64,000 nucleotides of DNA from contig JALHRJ010000017.1 of assembly GCA_022841475.1 (NCBI GenBank), positions 1 to 64,000 on the forward strand. The letters are read 5' to 3'. Source of the DNA: Cyclobacteriaceae bacterium (GTDB lineage Bacteria; Bacteroidota; Bacteroidia; Cytophagales; Cyclobacteriaceae). Shown here piece by piece: positions 53,322 through 62,300 of the stretch. Position 1 is the stretch's first letter; each line of letters begins with the position of its first letter. The notes under the pieces were generated by a model that did no database searches, was not told the origin of the DNA, and saw nothing but the letters and a program-made list of their open reading frames with translations. Made by a program: the position numbers and the translations under genes.

Positions 53322-54377
53322 TTAGATCGTATTCCTTTCAATTGCTCTTCTTGCATTTTCTCCACACGCTTTGATAACATAAATCAGCGAAGCGAATCGC
53401 GGATCTTTTGTTAGTCCTTGCTTATATCTGTAATAAATCTGCTGACAAATTACACCTACTTTAAAAGCACCAAAAGCATAGTAGAAAACAATATTATCAA
53501 TCAGTGTTCCTGATTGTTGTTGATAATATTCAACTACTTCCTTCCTCGTAAAATTCCCTGGCATCCAGGTAAGGTTAAAGGGTTTCAAAGCATCCGGATC
53601 GCTCGCTTCGGCCCAATAGGCGAGTGTTGTTCCCAAATCCATCAGCGGATCGCCAACGGTTGCCATCTCCCAATCAAGAATAGCAATGATATCGGTAAGA
53701 TCATTCGGGTTCAATACAAGGTTGTCGTATTTAAAATCGTTGTGAATAAATGATGTGCGTGATGATGCTGGAATATTCTTCTGCATCCATGCTGCTACTT
53801 CATTCATCGAAGTGATGTCATCTGTTTGTGAATTGCTGTAACGTTTTATCCAGCCTTCTACTTGTCGTTGCACGTAGCCATTCGGTTTGCCGAGTGCATC
53901 AAGACCTGAAGAATGAGTATCGATTTGATGTAGTTGCGCTAATTGATCAATGGTAGCCTTTGATAATGATTTGAATGTTTTTTCGCTTATTGAAATATCT
54001 TTCGGAAGTCGGTTTCTGAGAATCACACCCTTTACCAGTGTCATCAGGTAAAACTTTACGCCCATCACACTCTCGTCCAAACATAAATGAACGGCATCGG
54101 GCACTTTTGAGAAACCAGCTTCTTGCAATTTGGTCAGCACCGTAAACTCGCGTTCCATATCATGAGCTGATTTGATGTTGGCACCAAATGGTGGTCTGCG
54201 TAATACATATTCATGATTACCGGCTTGTATAGAATATGTCAGATTAGAATAGCCACCAGGAAATTGTTTGATTGAAATTTCCTGAGCGAAGCCCGGTACT
54301 TTGTCGCGCAGGTAATCCTGTAATTTTATAGAGTCAAGTTCTTCGCCTGCACGGGTATGTGTGGGTTGATCAAGCAT
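53322..54377 (-). CDS. Phosphotransferase (APH/choline-kinase-like, ACAD10/11-associated)
   Basis: 351 aa. Protein-kinase-like fold with GGYSNLTYSI as glycine-rich loop, HNDFKYDN as catalytic loop and ILDWEMATVGDPLMDLG as the metal-binding Asp region (about 210-240). It corresponds to the APH domain of ACAD10/11 and the LvaA-like kinases that phosphorylate 4-hydroxyacyl-CoA. The ACAD gene ends 3 bp upstream, so both are certainly in one operon. Confidence 0.9.
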   Translation of the reverse strand: MLDQPTHTRAGEELDSIKLQDYLRDKVPGFAQEISIKQFPGGYSNLTYSIQAGNHEYVLRRPPFGANIKSAHDMEREFTVLTKLQEAGFSKVPDAVHLCLDESVMGVKFYLMTLVKGVILRNRLPKDISISEKTFKSLSKATIDQLAQLHQIDTHSSGLDALGKPNGYVQRQVEGWIKRYSNSQTDDITSMNEVAAWMQKNIPASSRTSFIHNDFKYDNLVLNPNDLTDIIAILDWEMATVGDPLMDLGTTLAYWAEASDPDALKPFNLTWMPGNFTRKEVVEYYQQQSGTLIDNIVFYYAFGAFKVGVICQQIYYRYKQGLTKDPRFASLIYVIKACGENARRAIERNTI

Positions 54378-54380
54378 TGG

Positions 54381-55580
54381 CTATTGCATGTATTTTTTCA
54401 GGATGCTTTTTGCGAGCGAAGATTTATGCACTTCATCGGGGCCATCATATATTCGTGCGGCCCGCTCATGTCGATACCAGAATGACAGCAGCGTATCATC
54501 AGTAACGCCCAACCCACCATGCACCTGAATCGCCCGATCAATTACTTTCATCAAGACATCTGCCGCATAAAATTTGATAGTAGAAATTTCATCTTTGGCT
54601 GCCTTGGCTCCCTCTTTATCAATTTTATGAGCGGCATTTAATACCAGCAACCGCGCTGCATTAATTTCAGCACGGCTTTCGGCTATCCAGAATTGAATAG
54701 CCTGTTGATGAGCCAATACTTTTCCTTCTTTGATTTGTCGCGCAACAGCACGCTTGCACATCATGTCAAAGGCGCGTTCGCAGATTCCAATCCAGCGCAT
54801 ACAATGATGAATGCGGCCCGGACCTAATCGTGCTTGTGCCAAAGCGAAACCCTTTCCTTCTTCGCCAATGAGATTCGTTACCGGAACTTTGCAATTCGTA
54901 AACTGTACTTCTCCGTGACTTAAATAATCTTCACCCACATCACCCATGATGGGAATGTTGCGAATTAATTTATAACCTGGATTGTCAAGAGGAACCACAA
55001 TCATGCTCGCACGCAAATAGGGATTTTCGTTTTTCGGGTCGGTGATTGCCATCACAATAGTAAATGAAGCTCCATCCGCAGCAGTGGTAAACCATTTATG
55101 TCCGTTGATTATATAATAGTCTCCATCACGGACAGCTGTGGTAGCCATTTCCACAGGATTAGAACCTGCAAACTCGGGTTCTGTCATAGCAAAGCAGGAA
55201 CGTATGTCTCCGTTCATCAATGGCTTCAGGTATTTTTTTTTCAAGTCTGCCGAAGCGAACTGATGCATCAACTCCATGTTACCAATATCAGGCGCATTGC
55301 AATTAAAAATATAATGCCCGAGGGGAGAAGTGCCCAACACTTCGCTTACATGAGCAAATTCGGAAAGAGATAAACCAACTCCGCCATCATCTACTGGCAA
55401 ATGTGGCGCCCATAGTTTTTGTTCTTTCGCTTTCGAGCGAAGCGATTTTAATAATGGAAGTGATTGCCGGAAAGGATGAGAAATAATGTGCAACTCAATT
55501 GGATAGACTTCTTGTTCGAGAAAAGATTTGTATTGAGGAAGAAGTGATTTGACTTTGTCAGAATAAAATAAATCAAGCAT
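54381..55580 (-). CDS. Acyl-CoA dehydrogenase (ACAD10/11-like)
   Basis: 399-aa flavoprotein with the ACAD fold: N-terminal helical domain, FAMTEPEFAGSNPVEM, KWFTTAADG, LIGEEGKGFALAQARLGPGR, and IQVHGGLGVTD...WYRHERAARIYDGPDEVH. The IYDGPDEVH ending is typical of the ACAD10/11 group rather than classical beta-oxidation ACADs. Proposed with the adjacent kinase: removal of a 4-phosphate from 4-phosphoacyl-CoA. It starts 9 bp after the SDR stop. Confidence 0.93.
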   Translation of the reverse strand: MLDLFYSDKVKSLLPQYKSFLEQEVYPIELHIISHPFRQSLPLLKSLRSKAKEQKLWAPHLPVDDGGVGLSLSEFAHVSEVLGTSPLGHYIFNCNAPDIGNMELMHQFASADLKKKYLKPLMNGDIRSCFAMTEPEFAGSNPVEMATTAVRDGDYYIINGHKWFTTAADGASFTIVMAITDPKNENPYLRASMIVVPLDNPGYKLIRNIPIMGDVGEDYLSHGEVQFTNCKVPVTNLIGEEGKGFALAQARLGPGRIHHCMRWIGICERAFDMMCKRAVARQIKEGKVLAHQQAIQFWIAESRAEINAARLLVLNAAHKIDKEGAKAAKDEISTIKFYAADVLMKVIDRAIQVHGGLGVTDDTLLSFWYRHERAARIYDGPDEVHKSSLAKSILKKYMQ

Positions 55581-55589
55581 AATCTCTCA

Positions 55590-56351
55590 TTAAATTGTAA
55601 ACCCGCCATCTGCAGTAAACACGCTACCTGTGCAATAGGCAGATTCGTCAGCAGCGAGATACAACGCCAGTGCAGCAATTTCTTCCGGTGTACCTACACG
55701 CTTGATGGGCAACATCTTCATCATGGTGTGCATGATTTTATCATTGCTCCACAACGCTTCACTAAATTTTGTCTTAATCAAGCCCGGACAAATTACATTC
55801 GCACGAATATTATCCGCGCCCCATTCTTTGGCCAAAACTTTTGTAAGGGAAATTAAAGCGGCTTTGCTCACGCTATAAATTCCCAGGCCAGGTTCGGGTC
55901 TTAATCCACCAATAGAACTAATATTAATGAGGGATCCTGATTTTTTCTGCTTCATGAAGGGATATGCTTTCTTCGCCAATTCAAAGGGGCCCTTTACATT
56001 TACATTCATAATTTTATCAAACACACTTCCATCTGTTTCTATAACCGGACCAAAAGCCGGATTGGCTGCGGCATTATTGACAATAATATCTATTGCGCCA
56101 TAGGTTGCAATTGTTTCTTCCACTAGTCGGGTAATATCAGCCACATCGCCCATATGACAGGCAATCGCTTTAGCCACACCACCCTTTTTAATAATTGAAT
56201 CAGCAACCTGATTAACTGCATCCAGTTTTCGACTTGATACCACCACGCGTGCACCGGCTGCGCCATAGATTTCTGCAATTGCTTCACCAATACCTTTGCT
56301 GGCACCTGTTACCACCGCAACTTTATCTGAGAGATTAAAAAGGGACTTCAT
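55590..56351 (-). CDS. SDR family oxidoreductase (DHRS4-like)
   Basis: 253-aa classical short-chain dehydrogenase/reductase: TGASKGIGEAIAE (nucleotide binding), NNAAANP, catalytic Ser in INISSIGG, YSVSKAA (Tyr-x3-Lys), and an ending TGSVFTADGGFTI. First gene of the operon SDR-ACAD-APH-PQQ-HADH. In the levulinate (lva) pathway an SDR accompanies the same kinase and ACAD. Substrate not proven. Confidence 0.93.
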   Translation of the reverse strand: MKSLFNLSDKVAVVTGASKGIGEAIAEIYGAAGARVVVSSRKLDAVNQVADSIIKKGGVAKAIACHMGDVADITRLVEETIATYGAIDIIVNNAAANPAFGPVIETDGSVFDKIMNVNVKGPFELAKKAYPFMKQKKSGSLINISSIGGLRPEPGLGIYSVSKAALISLTKVLAKEWGADNIRANVICPGLIKTKFSEALWSNDKIMHTMMKMLPIKRVGTPEEIAALALYLAADESAYCTGSVFTADGGFTI

Positions 56352-56497
56352 AATTTGGAAGGATTATAAATATTTGAATCAGCAACAAGTTAAAGAATGA
56401 TTTTGAGCTTGTTCAATCCTTTTGAAATCTTTTGGCGTGCACTTTGCGTATAAAACGATTTTGAATTTTGTAATTTTATCGTTCCAAATTATTCTTT

Positions 56498-57328
56498 ATG
56501 AAAATCAAGTATGTATTAGCCTTCGGTGCAGGACTATTTCTGATTTCCGCTGGCACACACGCGCAGGTTTTGAACAGGCTTAAAAACAGAGTTGAAAACA
56601 AAGCAGAACAAAAAGCCGGTCAGGAAATTGACAAACTTTTTAATGGAAAGAAAAAGGATCAGACAGGGGGGCAATCCGGACAAGGAGGGGCCAATGGTGC
56701 TGGTGGTCAGAACGGGCAAGCTGGTGCCGGTGGTAACAATCCCTCTAATAACAGTGGCGCTGGATTAATTTCTACACCGCCTGATGTAAAGCAAAATCTG
56801 GCAGATGCTGAAGTGGCCTATAAAAAGAACAGTTATGGAGAAGCGCGCTACTCTGTTCAGCAGGCTATGCTGGGAGTTGAACTCGAAATCGGAAATAAGA
56901 TTTTGAGGTCCCTGCCTGAAACGGTTAGTGCACTTAATAAAGTAGCGGATGAAGATCGCGTAACAAGTACTGGCTGGGGTTGGGCAGGTCTTACTATCCA
57001 ACGAGAATATAGTGATGGAAACGACAAACAGTTTACAGCAATTATTGCCAATAACTCAGTTTGGATGGCGGGAGTTAATGCTTACCTGACTTCAGGAGGC
57101 TATGCACAACAAACCAATGGCCAACAAAATTGGAAACAAACCAAGTTAAAAGGCTATCGTGCCATCATCGAATACAGTGATGGCAGTGGGTATAAGCTAA
57201 GTGTGCCGCTTGGACAATCATCTATCATCGTGTTTGAAGGCCGGAACTTTGCTACCGAACCCGATATGATGAAGGCAGCGGAGACTTTTAATCTGGATGG
57301 AATCAAAAAGGAATTAGGAGAGCAATAA
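56498..57328 (+). CDS. Secreted protein of unknown family, paralogue A
   Basis: 276 aa with a signal peptide (MKIKYVLAFGAGLFLISAGTHA-Q). It has an Ala/Lys-rich helical segment (VENKAEQKAGQEIDKLF), a low-complexity Gly/Gln/Asn linker (about 55-90) and a domain of ~185 residues starting ADAEVAYKKNSYGEARYSVQQ. Its C-terminal domain aligns over most of its length with the next gene (shared IGNKIL/IGKEIL, LP, AIIANNS/IEIINNS, KGYRAI/QGYKSI). No function known; not recognised as any characterised family. Confidence 0.75.
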   Translation: MKIKYVLAFGAGLFLISAGTHAQVLNRLKNRVENKAEQKAGQEIDKLFNGKKKDQTGGQSGQGGANGAGGQNGQAGAGGNNPSNNSGAGLISTPPDVKQNLADAEVAYKKNSYGEARYSVQQAMLGVELEIGNKILRSLPETVSALNKVADEDRVTSTGWGWAGLTIQREYSDGNDKQFTAIIANNSVWMAGVNAYLTSGGYAQQTNGQQNWKQTKLKGYRAIIEYSDGSGYKLSVPLGQSSIIVFEGRNFATEPDMMKAAETFNLDGIKKELGEQ

Positions 57329-57341
57329 ATCATAAGCAGAT

Positions 57342-57941
57342 ATGAAAAAATTAGCATGTATAGTAGTGGGATTAGCTACAACTATTTCTGTAGCAGCCCA
57401 GGAATTTGATAAAAATATTGCCACTGCACGATCCACTTATTCGTCAGGCAATCTTCAGGATTCTCGCTTTGCCATGGAGCAAATGCTTCGTGATTTAGAT
57501 ATGGCCATTGGCAAAGAGATTTTAACATTGCTTCCAACTAATATTGGATCCTTGTTGGCGGTTCAAAAAGAAGATAATGTGTCTGGCACAGGAGGCTATG
57601 TAGGATTATATGTCAACAGGCATTATGGTGCGGATCCCAAGAGAGCATCTATTGAAATCATTAATAATTCTCCCTTGATTAATTCACTCAATGCCATTTT
57701 AAGTATGCCTGTAATAGGAGGTATGATGCGGGACGAAAATCAAAAAATTGTGCGGGTGCAAGGGTATAAGTCAATTCTTAACAAACACGCTAACAGTGAA
57801 ACAGGAAAGACAAACTATGAATTACAGATACCCATGAACAACACCTTGTTGACACTGAAAATGGATGATACCACAGAAGCAGATATAACAACTGCTGCCA
57901 ACACAATTCAATTGGCTAAAATTGTTGAGATCGCGCAATAG
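57342..57941 (+). CDS. Secreted protein of unknown family, paralogue B
   Basis: 199 aa with signal peptide MKKLACIVVGLATTISVAA-Q. It is the same domain as paralogue A without the helical and Gly-rich N-terminal part: SRFAMEQMLRDLDMAIGKEIL, DNVSGTGGYVGLYVN, SIEIINNSPLINSLN. It starts 13 bp after the stop of A, so both are cotranscribed and arose by duplication. Function unknown; periplasmic location inferred. Confidence 0.75.
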   Translation: MKKLACIVVGLATTISVAAQEFDKNIATARSTYSSGNLQDSRFAMEQMLRDLDMAIGKEILTLLPTNIGSLLAVQKEDNVSGTGGYVGLYVNRHYGADPKRASIEIINNSPLINSLNAILSMPVIGGMMRDENQKIVRVQGYKSILNKHANSETGKTNYELQIPMNNTLLTLKMDDTTEADITTAANTIQLAKIVEIAQ

Positions 57942-57970
57942 AAAAGGTTTTACACTTTGAATTTTAATAC

Positions 57971-58104
57971 AAGAGGCTGTCTCAAAAGTCAATAATCATC
58001 AACGTTGTCATGCCGGGCTTGACCCGGCATCCCATTTTAACCAGGGAAAAACTGGATCGCGGCTCAAAGGCCGCGATGACACTAGACTTTTGACACCGCC
58101 TCTT
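57971..58104. repeat. Dispersed two-hairpin repeat, copy 2, inside 20-bp inverted ends
   Basis: The inner part (57984-58091) matches the repeat at 9292-9393, with hairpins ATGCCGGGCTTGACCCGGCAT and TCGCGGCTCAAAGGCCGCGA. Here it has longer imperfect inverted ends AAGAGGCTGTCTCAAAAGTC (57971-57990) and GACTTTTGACACCGCCTCTT (58085-58104), followed by more T's. It lies between convergent genes and may work as a bidirectional terminator. Confidence 0.82.
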
Positions 58105-58113
58105 TTTATTCAA

Positions 58114-59283
58114 CTATTGAAACACCCTTACATAATCTACAACCATTTCTTGAGGGAAAACAGTTGTTTCATCCGGTGGGCCCGGCCAGTTGCCGCCCAC
58201 GGCAACATTAAGAATAAAGAAGAAGGAATTGTTAAATGGATAGCCGGCAATATTAGTGTTTGAAAATATTTTGAATTCCTGATTGTCAACATACCACGTG
58301 ATTTTATTCTTATCCCAGACAATGCTGAAGACATGGAACTTATCAGAGAAATCACCCGCTGTCAAACTCGTGCTACTGCTTGAGTATTTATAGCCAGCGT
58401 TATTGTAATGAACGGTGCCATGAGCCACAGAGGGTTGGTGCCCGACTAATTCCATGATATCAATTTCTCCACACACGGGCCATCCTGCGGAAGTTATGTT
58501 ATCCCCCAGCATCCAGATAGCGGGCCAGATACCTTGCCCCTTCGGTAGTTTTGCGCGCACATCGATGCGACCATATTTAATTTTTACTTTTTCCTGTGTT
58601 TTTATTCGGGCAGATGTGTAGTTGCCAACACTCTCGCGGGCGGTTATAAATAATTTGCCATTTTCAAGACGTGAATTGTCAGGTGAATTAGTGTATTTCT
58701 CCAATTCATTATTCCCCCAGCCGCAAATACCAACATCACAACCATTGCCAATTTCATAAGTCCAGTGAGTGGTGTTTAATTGTGATGCTGCAAACTCATC
58801 ACTCCACGTTAATTGCATAGAAGGATATTCTGCTGGAGTATAGAAACCCTCGTCATCACTTAAAATCGCTTCCATCGAATCGTCATCAGTTATTTCTACT
58901 GGAAGGATGTATTCCTGACCCTCGAAAGCAAGAACAATTTCAAAACTCTCTGTTAATTCCAGAAATTGATCGCCCAAAATCTCTACCGATAATTGAGCTT
59001 CGGTTTGACCCGGCATAAATGTTAAGTTGCCAGAGAGCGCATTTAGATCTTGTCCAAATTTGGCAGTGACTTCCTTCAGTTGATACGATACCACGGTTTC
59101 AGACCCAATGACGCCTTTAACCTGAACAAATAAAATCTGGGTTGCCGTTGAATTCCCTTCATTCAATGTAATGGCTGAGAGGGAAAAGCCGGAGATGCTG
59201 GTTTCTGGCTCATCTTTACATCCTGGCAATAAAAACAACGCGAAGAGGCTTAGGCTATTGAGTATAATCTTGATACGCTTCAT
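58114..59283 (-). CDS. GH16 family glycosidase lipoprotein with Calx-beta domain
   Basis: 389 aa, lipobox LLPGC (Cys22). Residues about 30-135 form a Calx-beta-like domain (ITLNEGNSTATQILFVQVKG in outline, FLELTESFEIVLA). The GH16 domain (about 150-389) has LTWSDEFAASQLNT, catalytic ExDxxE in CGEIDIMELVG, WPAIWMLGDN and the final MVVDYVRVFQ. It resembles laminarinase-type (beta-1,3-glucanase) GH16 enzymes. Surface or periplasmic lipoprotein. Not next to SusC/D genes here. Confidence 0.92.
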   Translation of the reverse strand: MKRIKIILNSLSLFALFLLPGCKDEPETSISGFSLSAITLNEGNSTATQILFVQVKGVIGSETVVSYQLKEVTAKFGQDLNALSGNLTFMPGQTEAQLSVEILGDQFLELTESFEIVLAFEGQEYILPVEITDDDSMEAILSDDEGFYTPAEYPSMQLTWSDEFAASQLNTTHWTYEIGNGCDVGICGWGNNELEKYTNSPDNSRLENGKLFITARESVGNYTSARIKTQEKVKIKYGRIDVRAKLPKGQGIWPAIWMLGDNITSAGWPVCGEIDIMELVGHQPSVAHGTVHYNNAGYKYSSSSTSLTAGDFSDKFHVFSIVWDKNKITWYVDNQEFKIFSNTNIAGYPFNNSFFFILNVAVGGNWPGPPDETTVFPQEMVVDYVRVFQ

Positions 59284-59362
59284 AACATGGAGGTTAGTTC
59301 AAGACTCTAAAGTTAATAAAATGCAGATCGAAACTCACCACAAACTATTTTACTATATTTCA

Positions 59363-59902
59363 ATGGAAACTTGCAGAATCACAGTGAAGCCTTTAACCTT
59401 TTTGTTTTTTGTCTCAACCTTTTGTACCGCTCAAAGCCAGAAATTAAACAAGGACCATAGCCGGGAAGAAATTCTATTGGCAGCCCGCGAGATGATCAAT
59501 GCTGCCGGAACCTGTGCATTTGTTACGGTAGACGAAAATGGGCTACCGCACGCCCGAACCATGGATCCATTTGCACCCGAAACTGATTTTACAATCTGGT
59601 TAGCGACTAATCCGCAAAGCCGTAAAGTAATACAGATCAAAAGTAACCCCAATGTTCTCCTCCACTATGTTGATAAGAACGATAACGGATATGTTTCAAT
59701 TTATGGCAAGGCTGTTTTAGTAAATGAACAACATGAAAAAGATTTTCGGTGGAAAGAAGCATGGAAGACTTTTTATCCCAATCGGCAAACGCATTATCTA
59801 TTAATCAAATTCGTTCCAAGTCGGTTGGAAATCATTAACTATGCACGCGGCATCAACGGGAATTTCCAAACCTGGCAACCCGCTGAAGTTGATTTCAAGT
59901 AA
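59363..59902 (+). CDS. Exported pyridoxamine 5'-phosphate oxidase-like protein
   Basis: 179 aa from ATG 59363. Earlier in-frame codons back to 59171 overlap the GH16 signal region antisense and are not supported. It has a likely signal peptide (ITVKPLTFLFFVSTFCTA-QS) followed by the split-barrel PNPOx fold (MINAAGTCAFVTVDENGLP, ARTMDPFAPET, FTIWLATNPQSRKV, NPNVLLHYVDK, GYVSIYGKA). The family binds FMN, F420 or haem. An exported member is unusual because flavin enzymes of this type are usually cytoplasmic. Confidence 0.82.
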   Translation: METCRITVKPLTFLFFVSTFCTAQSQKLNKDHSREEILLAAREMINAAGTCAFVTVDENGLPHARTMDPFAPETDFTIWLATNPQSRKVIQIKSNPNVLLHYVDKNDNGYVSIYGKAVLVNEQHEKDFRWKEAWKTFYPNRQTHYLLIKFVPSRLEIINYARGINGNFQTWQPAEVDFK

Positions 59903-59977
59903 AGAGCAGTTAAACCTATTACATAATAGTGAATCGACACATTGACAAATGTTTTTTTGCATTGCATCTTTGAATAT

Positions 59978-62188
59978 ATGAAAGTGAATAGTGGAACGTA
60001 TCGTTTTTTCTCTGTTATAATACTTGTTCTGATTTTCTTAGGTTGTAGCCAAACGAAGGAGCACAAACAGATGCTCCGATATCTGGATGAATTAAAGAAA
60101 CGAAATGCAACGCGCGAAAACTTTTTTTATCCGGAAGCCAAAGTACTTCATTACGATTCGTTGATTTTAACAGCTAAAACAGAAGCCGCAATCTTAAGCA
60201 GCAATTATTATAAAGGCTATTTTCTTTTACAAGCCGGTGAGCCCGAGCAGGCTATTGAGATTTACAAGAATCTTCTTATCCGAATGGATTCAACCGATAA
60301 AGAAGCGATCAAATTGGTTAACCAATATCTGGGTGTTGCTTATTTACGATTGGGAGAACAAATGAATTGCATAACCAATCGCACCGCGGAGTCTTGTATT
60401 TTTCCTATTCAAGGAAAGGGAATTCATCTGGATAACATGGGTTCTAAAAATGCCATTGCTCATTTTGAATCTCTGTTACGGATATCACCCGATGATTTGG
60501 AGACCCGGTGGCTTTTGAATATTGCATACATGACGTTGGGTATTTATCCGGATTCTGTTCCGAAAGAATTTTTGATTCCAGGTTTATCCGATCAGGTTTC
60601 TAACGGCATAAAACCCTTTCAGGAAATTTCCAGCGAGCTGGGTATTGTTGAGAAGAACATGTCGGGCGGGGTTATCATTGAAGATTTTAACCTGGATGGA
60701 TACTTAGATATTGTAACATCAGCCTGGGGTCTTGACGAACCCATGCATTTTTGGTTGAATAATGGCAATGGCTCATTTACCGATTTGTCGGTTGAATCAA
60801 AACTAGGTGAGTTTACAGGGGGACTTAACATGATGCAGACCGATTACAATAATGATGGTTATCCAGACATTTTTATTTTACGTGGGGGTTGGATGAATAA
60901 ATTTGGGCGCCAGCCAAATTCTTTGTTACGGAATAATGGGGACAATACATTTACCGACATAACTCAGTCCAGTGGATTGCTCTCATTCGCTCCTTCGCAA
61001 ACAGCCACCTGGAATGATTTTAACAACGATGGGTGGCTGGATGTATTTATCGGTAATGAAAGCAATCAACCCGAATTGCATCCGTGTCAATTTTACATCA
61101 ATCAAAAAGATGGTACGTTTAAAAATGTAGCTTATGCGGCAGGTGTAGATTTGATCGACTTTGCCAAGGCGGTTACTTCAGGAGACTATGACAATGATGG
61201 CTGGCAGGATATTTTTGTTTCTACGATGAATCGGAAAAGTTATTTATTCCGAAATACAGGAATGGTGGATGGTACAGTAAAATTTGAAGATGTATCCGAT
61301 CGTGCTGGTTTTACCAATCAGGTAAGTAAAACATTTCCTACCTGGTTTTGGGATTATGATAATGATGGCTTGTTGGACATTTTTCTCTGCGCCTTTGAAT
61401 TTGATAAATCACTGGGCTATTACGAGGCAGCTGAAAAATTAGGACTTCCCTTGCGGGATGAATCGAAGATGAAACTCTATCATAATAATGGAGATGGCAC
61501 CTTTACGAATGTAGCTGAGCAGGTTGGCCTGGCTTCTGTGGCTAATGCAATGGGTTCTAATTTTGGCGATATTAATAATGATGGATTCCTGGACTTTTAT
61601 CTCGGCACCGGAAACCCCGATTCAAAGTCGATTATCCCCAATAGATTTTATTTAAATGATCAAGGCGCTTCATTTACAGATGTAACGGCATCAGCACGGT
61701 TAGGGCATTTACAAAAAGGCCATGGTGTTGCATTTGCCGATCTCGATTATGATGGTGATCAGGATATTTATTTACAGGTAGGCGGATCCTTCAAAGGAGA
61801 AAGTAACCAGAACTGTTTGTATGTAAACCCAGGCCAAAACGAAAACAACTGGATTGCCATCAAACTGGAAGGTGTTCAATCCAATCGTATGGGGATTGGA
61901 AGTAGAATAGAATTAACATTCAATGAAAATGGTAAAGTGCGACACGTTTATCGCGATGTCAATTCAGGCGGAAGTTTTGGATCTTCGCCCATTCTTGCTC
62001 ACATCGGTATTGGCACCGCAACGGTGATTGATCGCATTCAAATTCAATGGTCGGGAAGCAACCTTAAGCAGGAGTTTAATAAAATTAATCCCAACCAATT
62101 AATCTACATTAAAGAAGGGGCGGAGCAAATTGAAACCCGGTCACAACAAAAATTAAGCTTTGTCAAGCAAACACTGGCCAACCAATAG
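59978..62188 (+). CDS. TPR plus FG-GAP/CRTAC1-like lipoprotein
   Basis: 736 aa from ATG 59978, with lipobox LIFLGC. The N-terminal 60-210 is TPR-like (YFLLQAGEPEQAIEIYKNLL, NQYLGVAYLRLGEQ). From about 215 there are FG-GAP/VCBS repeats with Ca2+-binding DxNxDGxxD motifs (DFNLDGYLDIV, DYNNDGYPDIF, DFNNDGWLDVF, DYDNDGWQDIF, DINNDGFLDFY, DLDYDGDQDIY). An ASPIC/UnbV domain (NRMGIGSRIEL, RIQIQWSG) closes it. Such proteins are surface-exposed in Bacteroidota; role unknown. Confidence 0.9.
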   Translation: MKVNSGTYRFFSVIILVLIFLGCSQTKEHKQMLRYLDELKKRNATRENFFYPEAKVLHYDSLILTAKTEAAILSSNYYKGYFLLQAGEPEQAIEIYKNLLIRMDSTDKEAIKLVNQYLGVAYLRLGEQMNCITNRTAESCIFPIQGKGIHLDNMGSKNAIAHFESLLRISPDDLETRWLLNIAYMTLGIYPDSVPKEFLIPGLSDQVSNGIKPFQEISSELGIVEKNMSGGVIIEDFNLDGYLDIVTSAWGLDEPMHFWLNNGNGSFTDLSVESKLGEFTGGLNMMQTDYNNDGYPDIFILRGGWMNKFGRQPNSLLRNNGDNTFTDITQSSGLLSFAPSQTATWNDFNNDGWLDVFIGNESNQPELHPCQFYINQKDGTFKNVAYAAGVDLIDFAKAVTSGDYDNDGWQDIFVSTMNRKSYLFRNTGMVDGTVKFEDVSDRAGFTNQVSKTFPTWFWDYDNDGLLDIFLCAFEFDKSLGYYEAAEKLGLPLRDESKMKLYHNNGDGTFTNVAEQVGLASVANAMGSNFGDINNDGFLDFYLGTGNPDSKSIIPNRFYLNDQGASFTDVTASARLGHLQKGHGVAFADLDYDGDQDIYLQVGGSFKGESNQNCLYVNPGQNENNWIAIKLEGVQSNRMGIGSRIELTFNENGKVRHVYRDVNSGGSFGSSPILAHIGIGTATVIDRIQIQWSGSNLKQEFNKINPNQLIYIKEGAEQIETRSQQKLSFVKQTLANQ

Positions 62189-62300
62189 CTCTTTTGTTTC
62201 TCTCTGATTTACCATCGAAACATTAATCAGTCTACTTGTCAACAACGCTTCGTCATAGACGAAAAATATTCTTATATTGAATTTGCGAAACCCTCCACCC

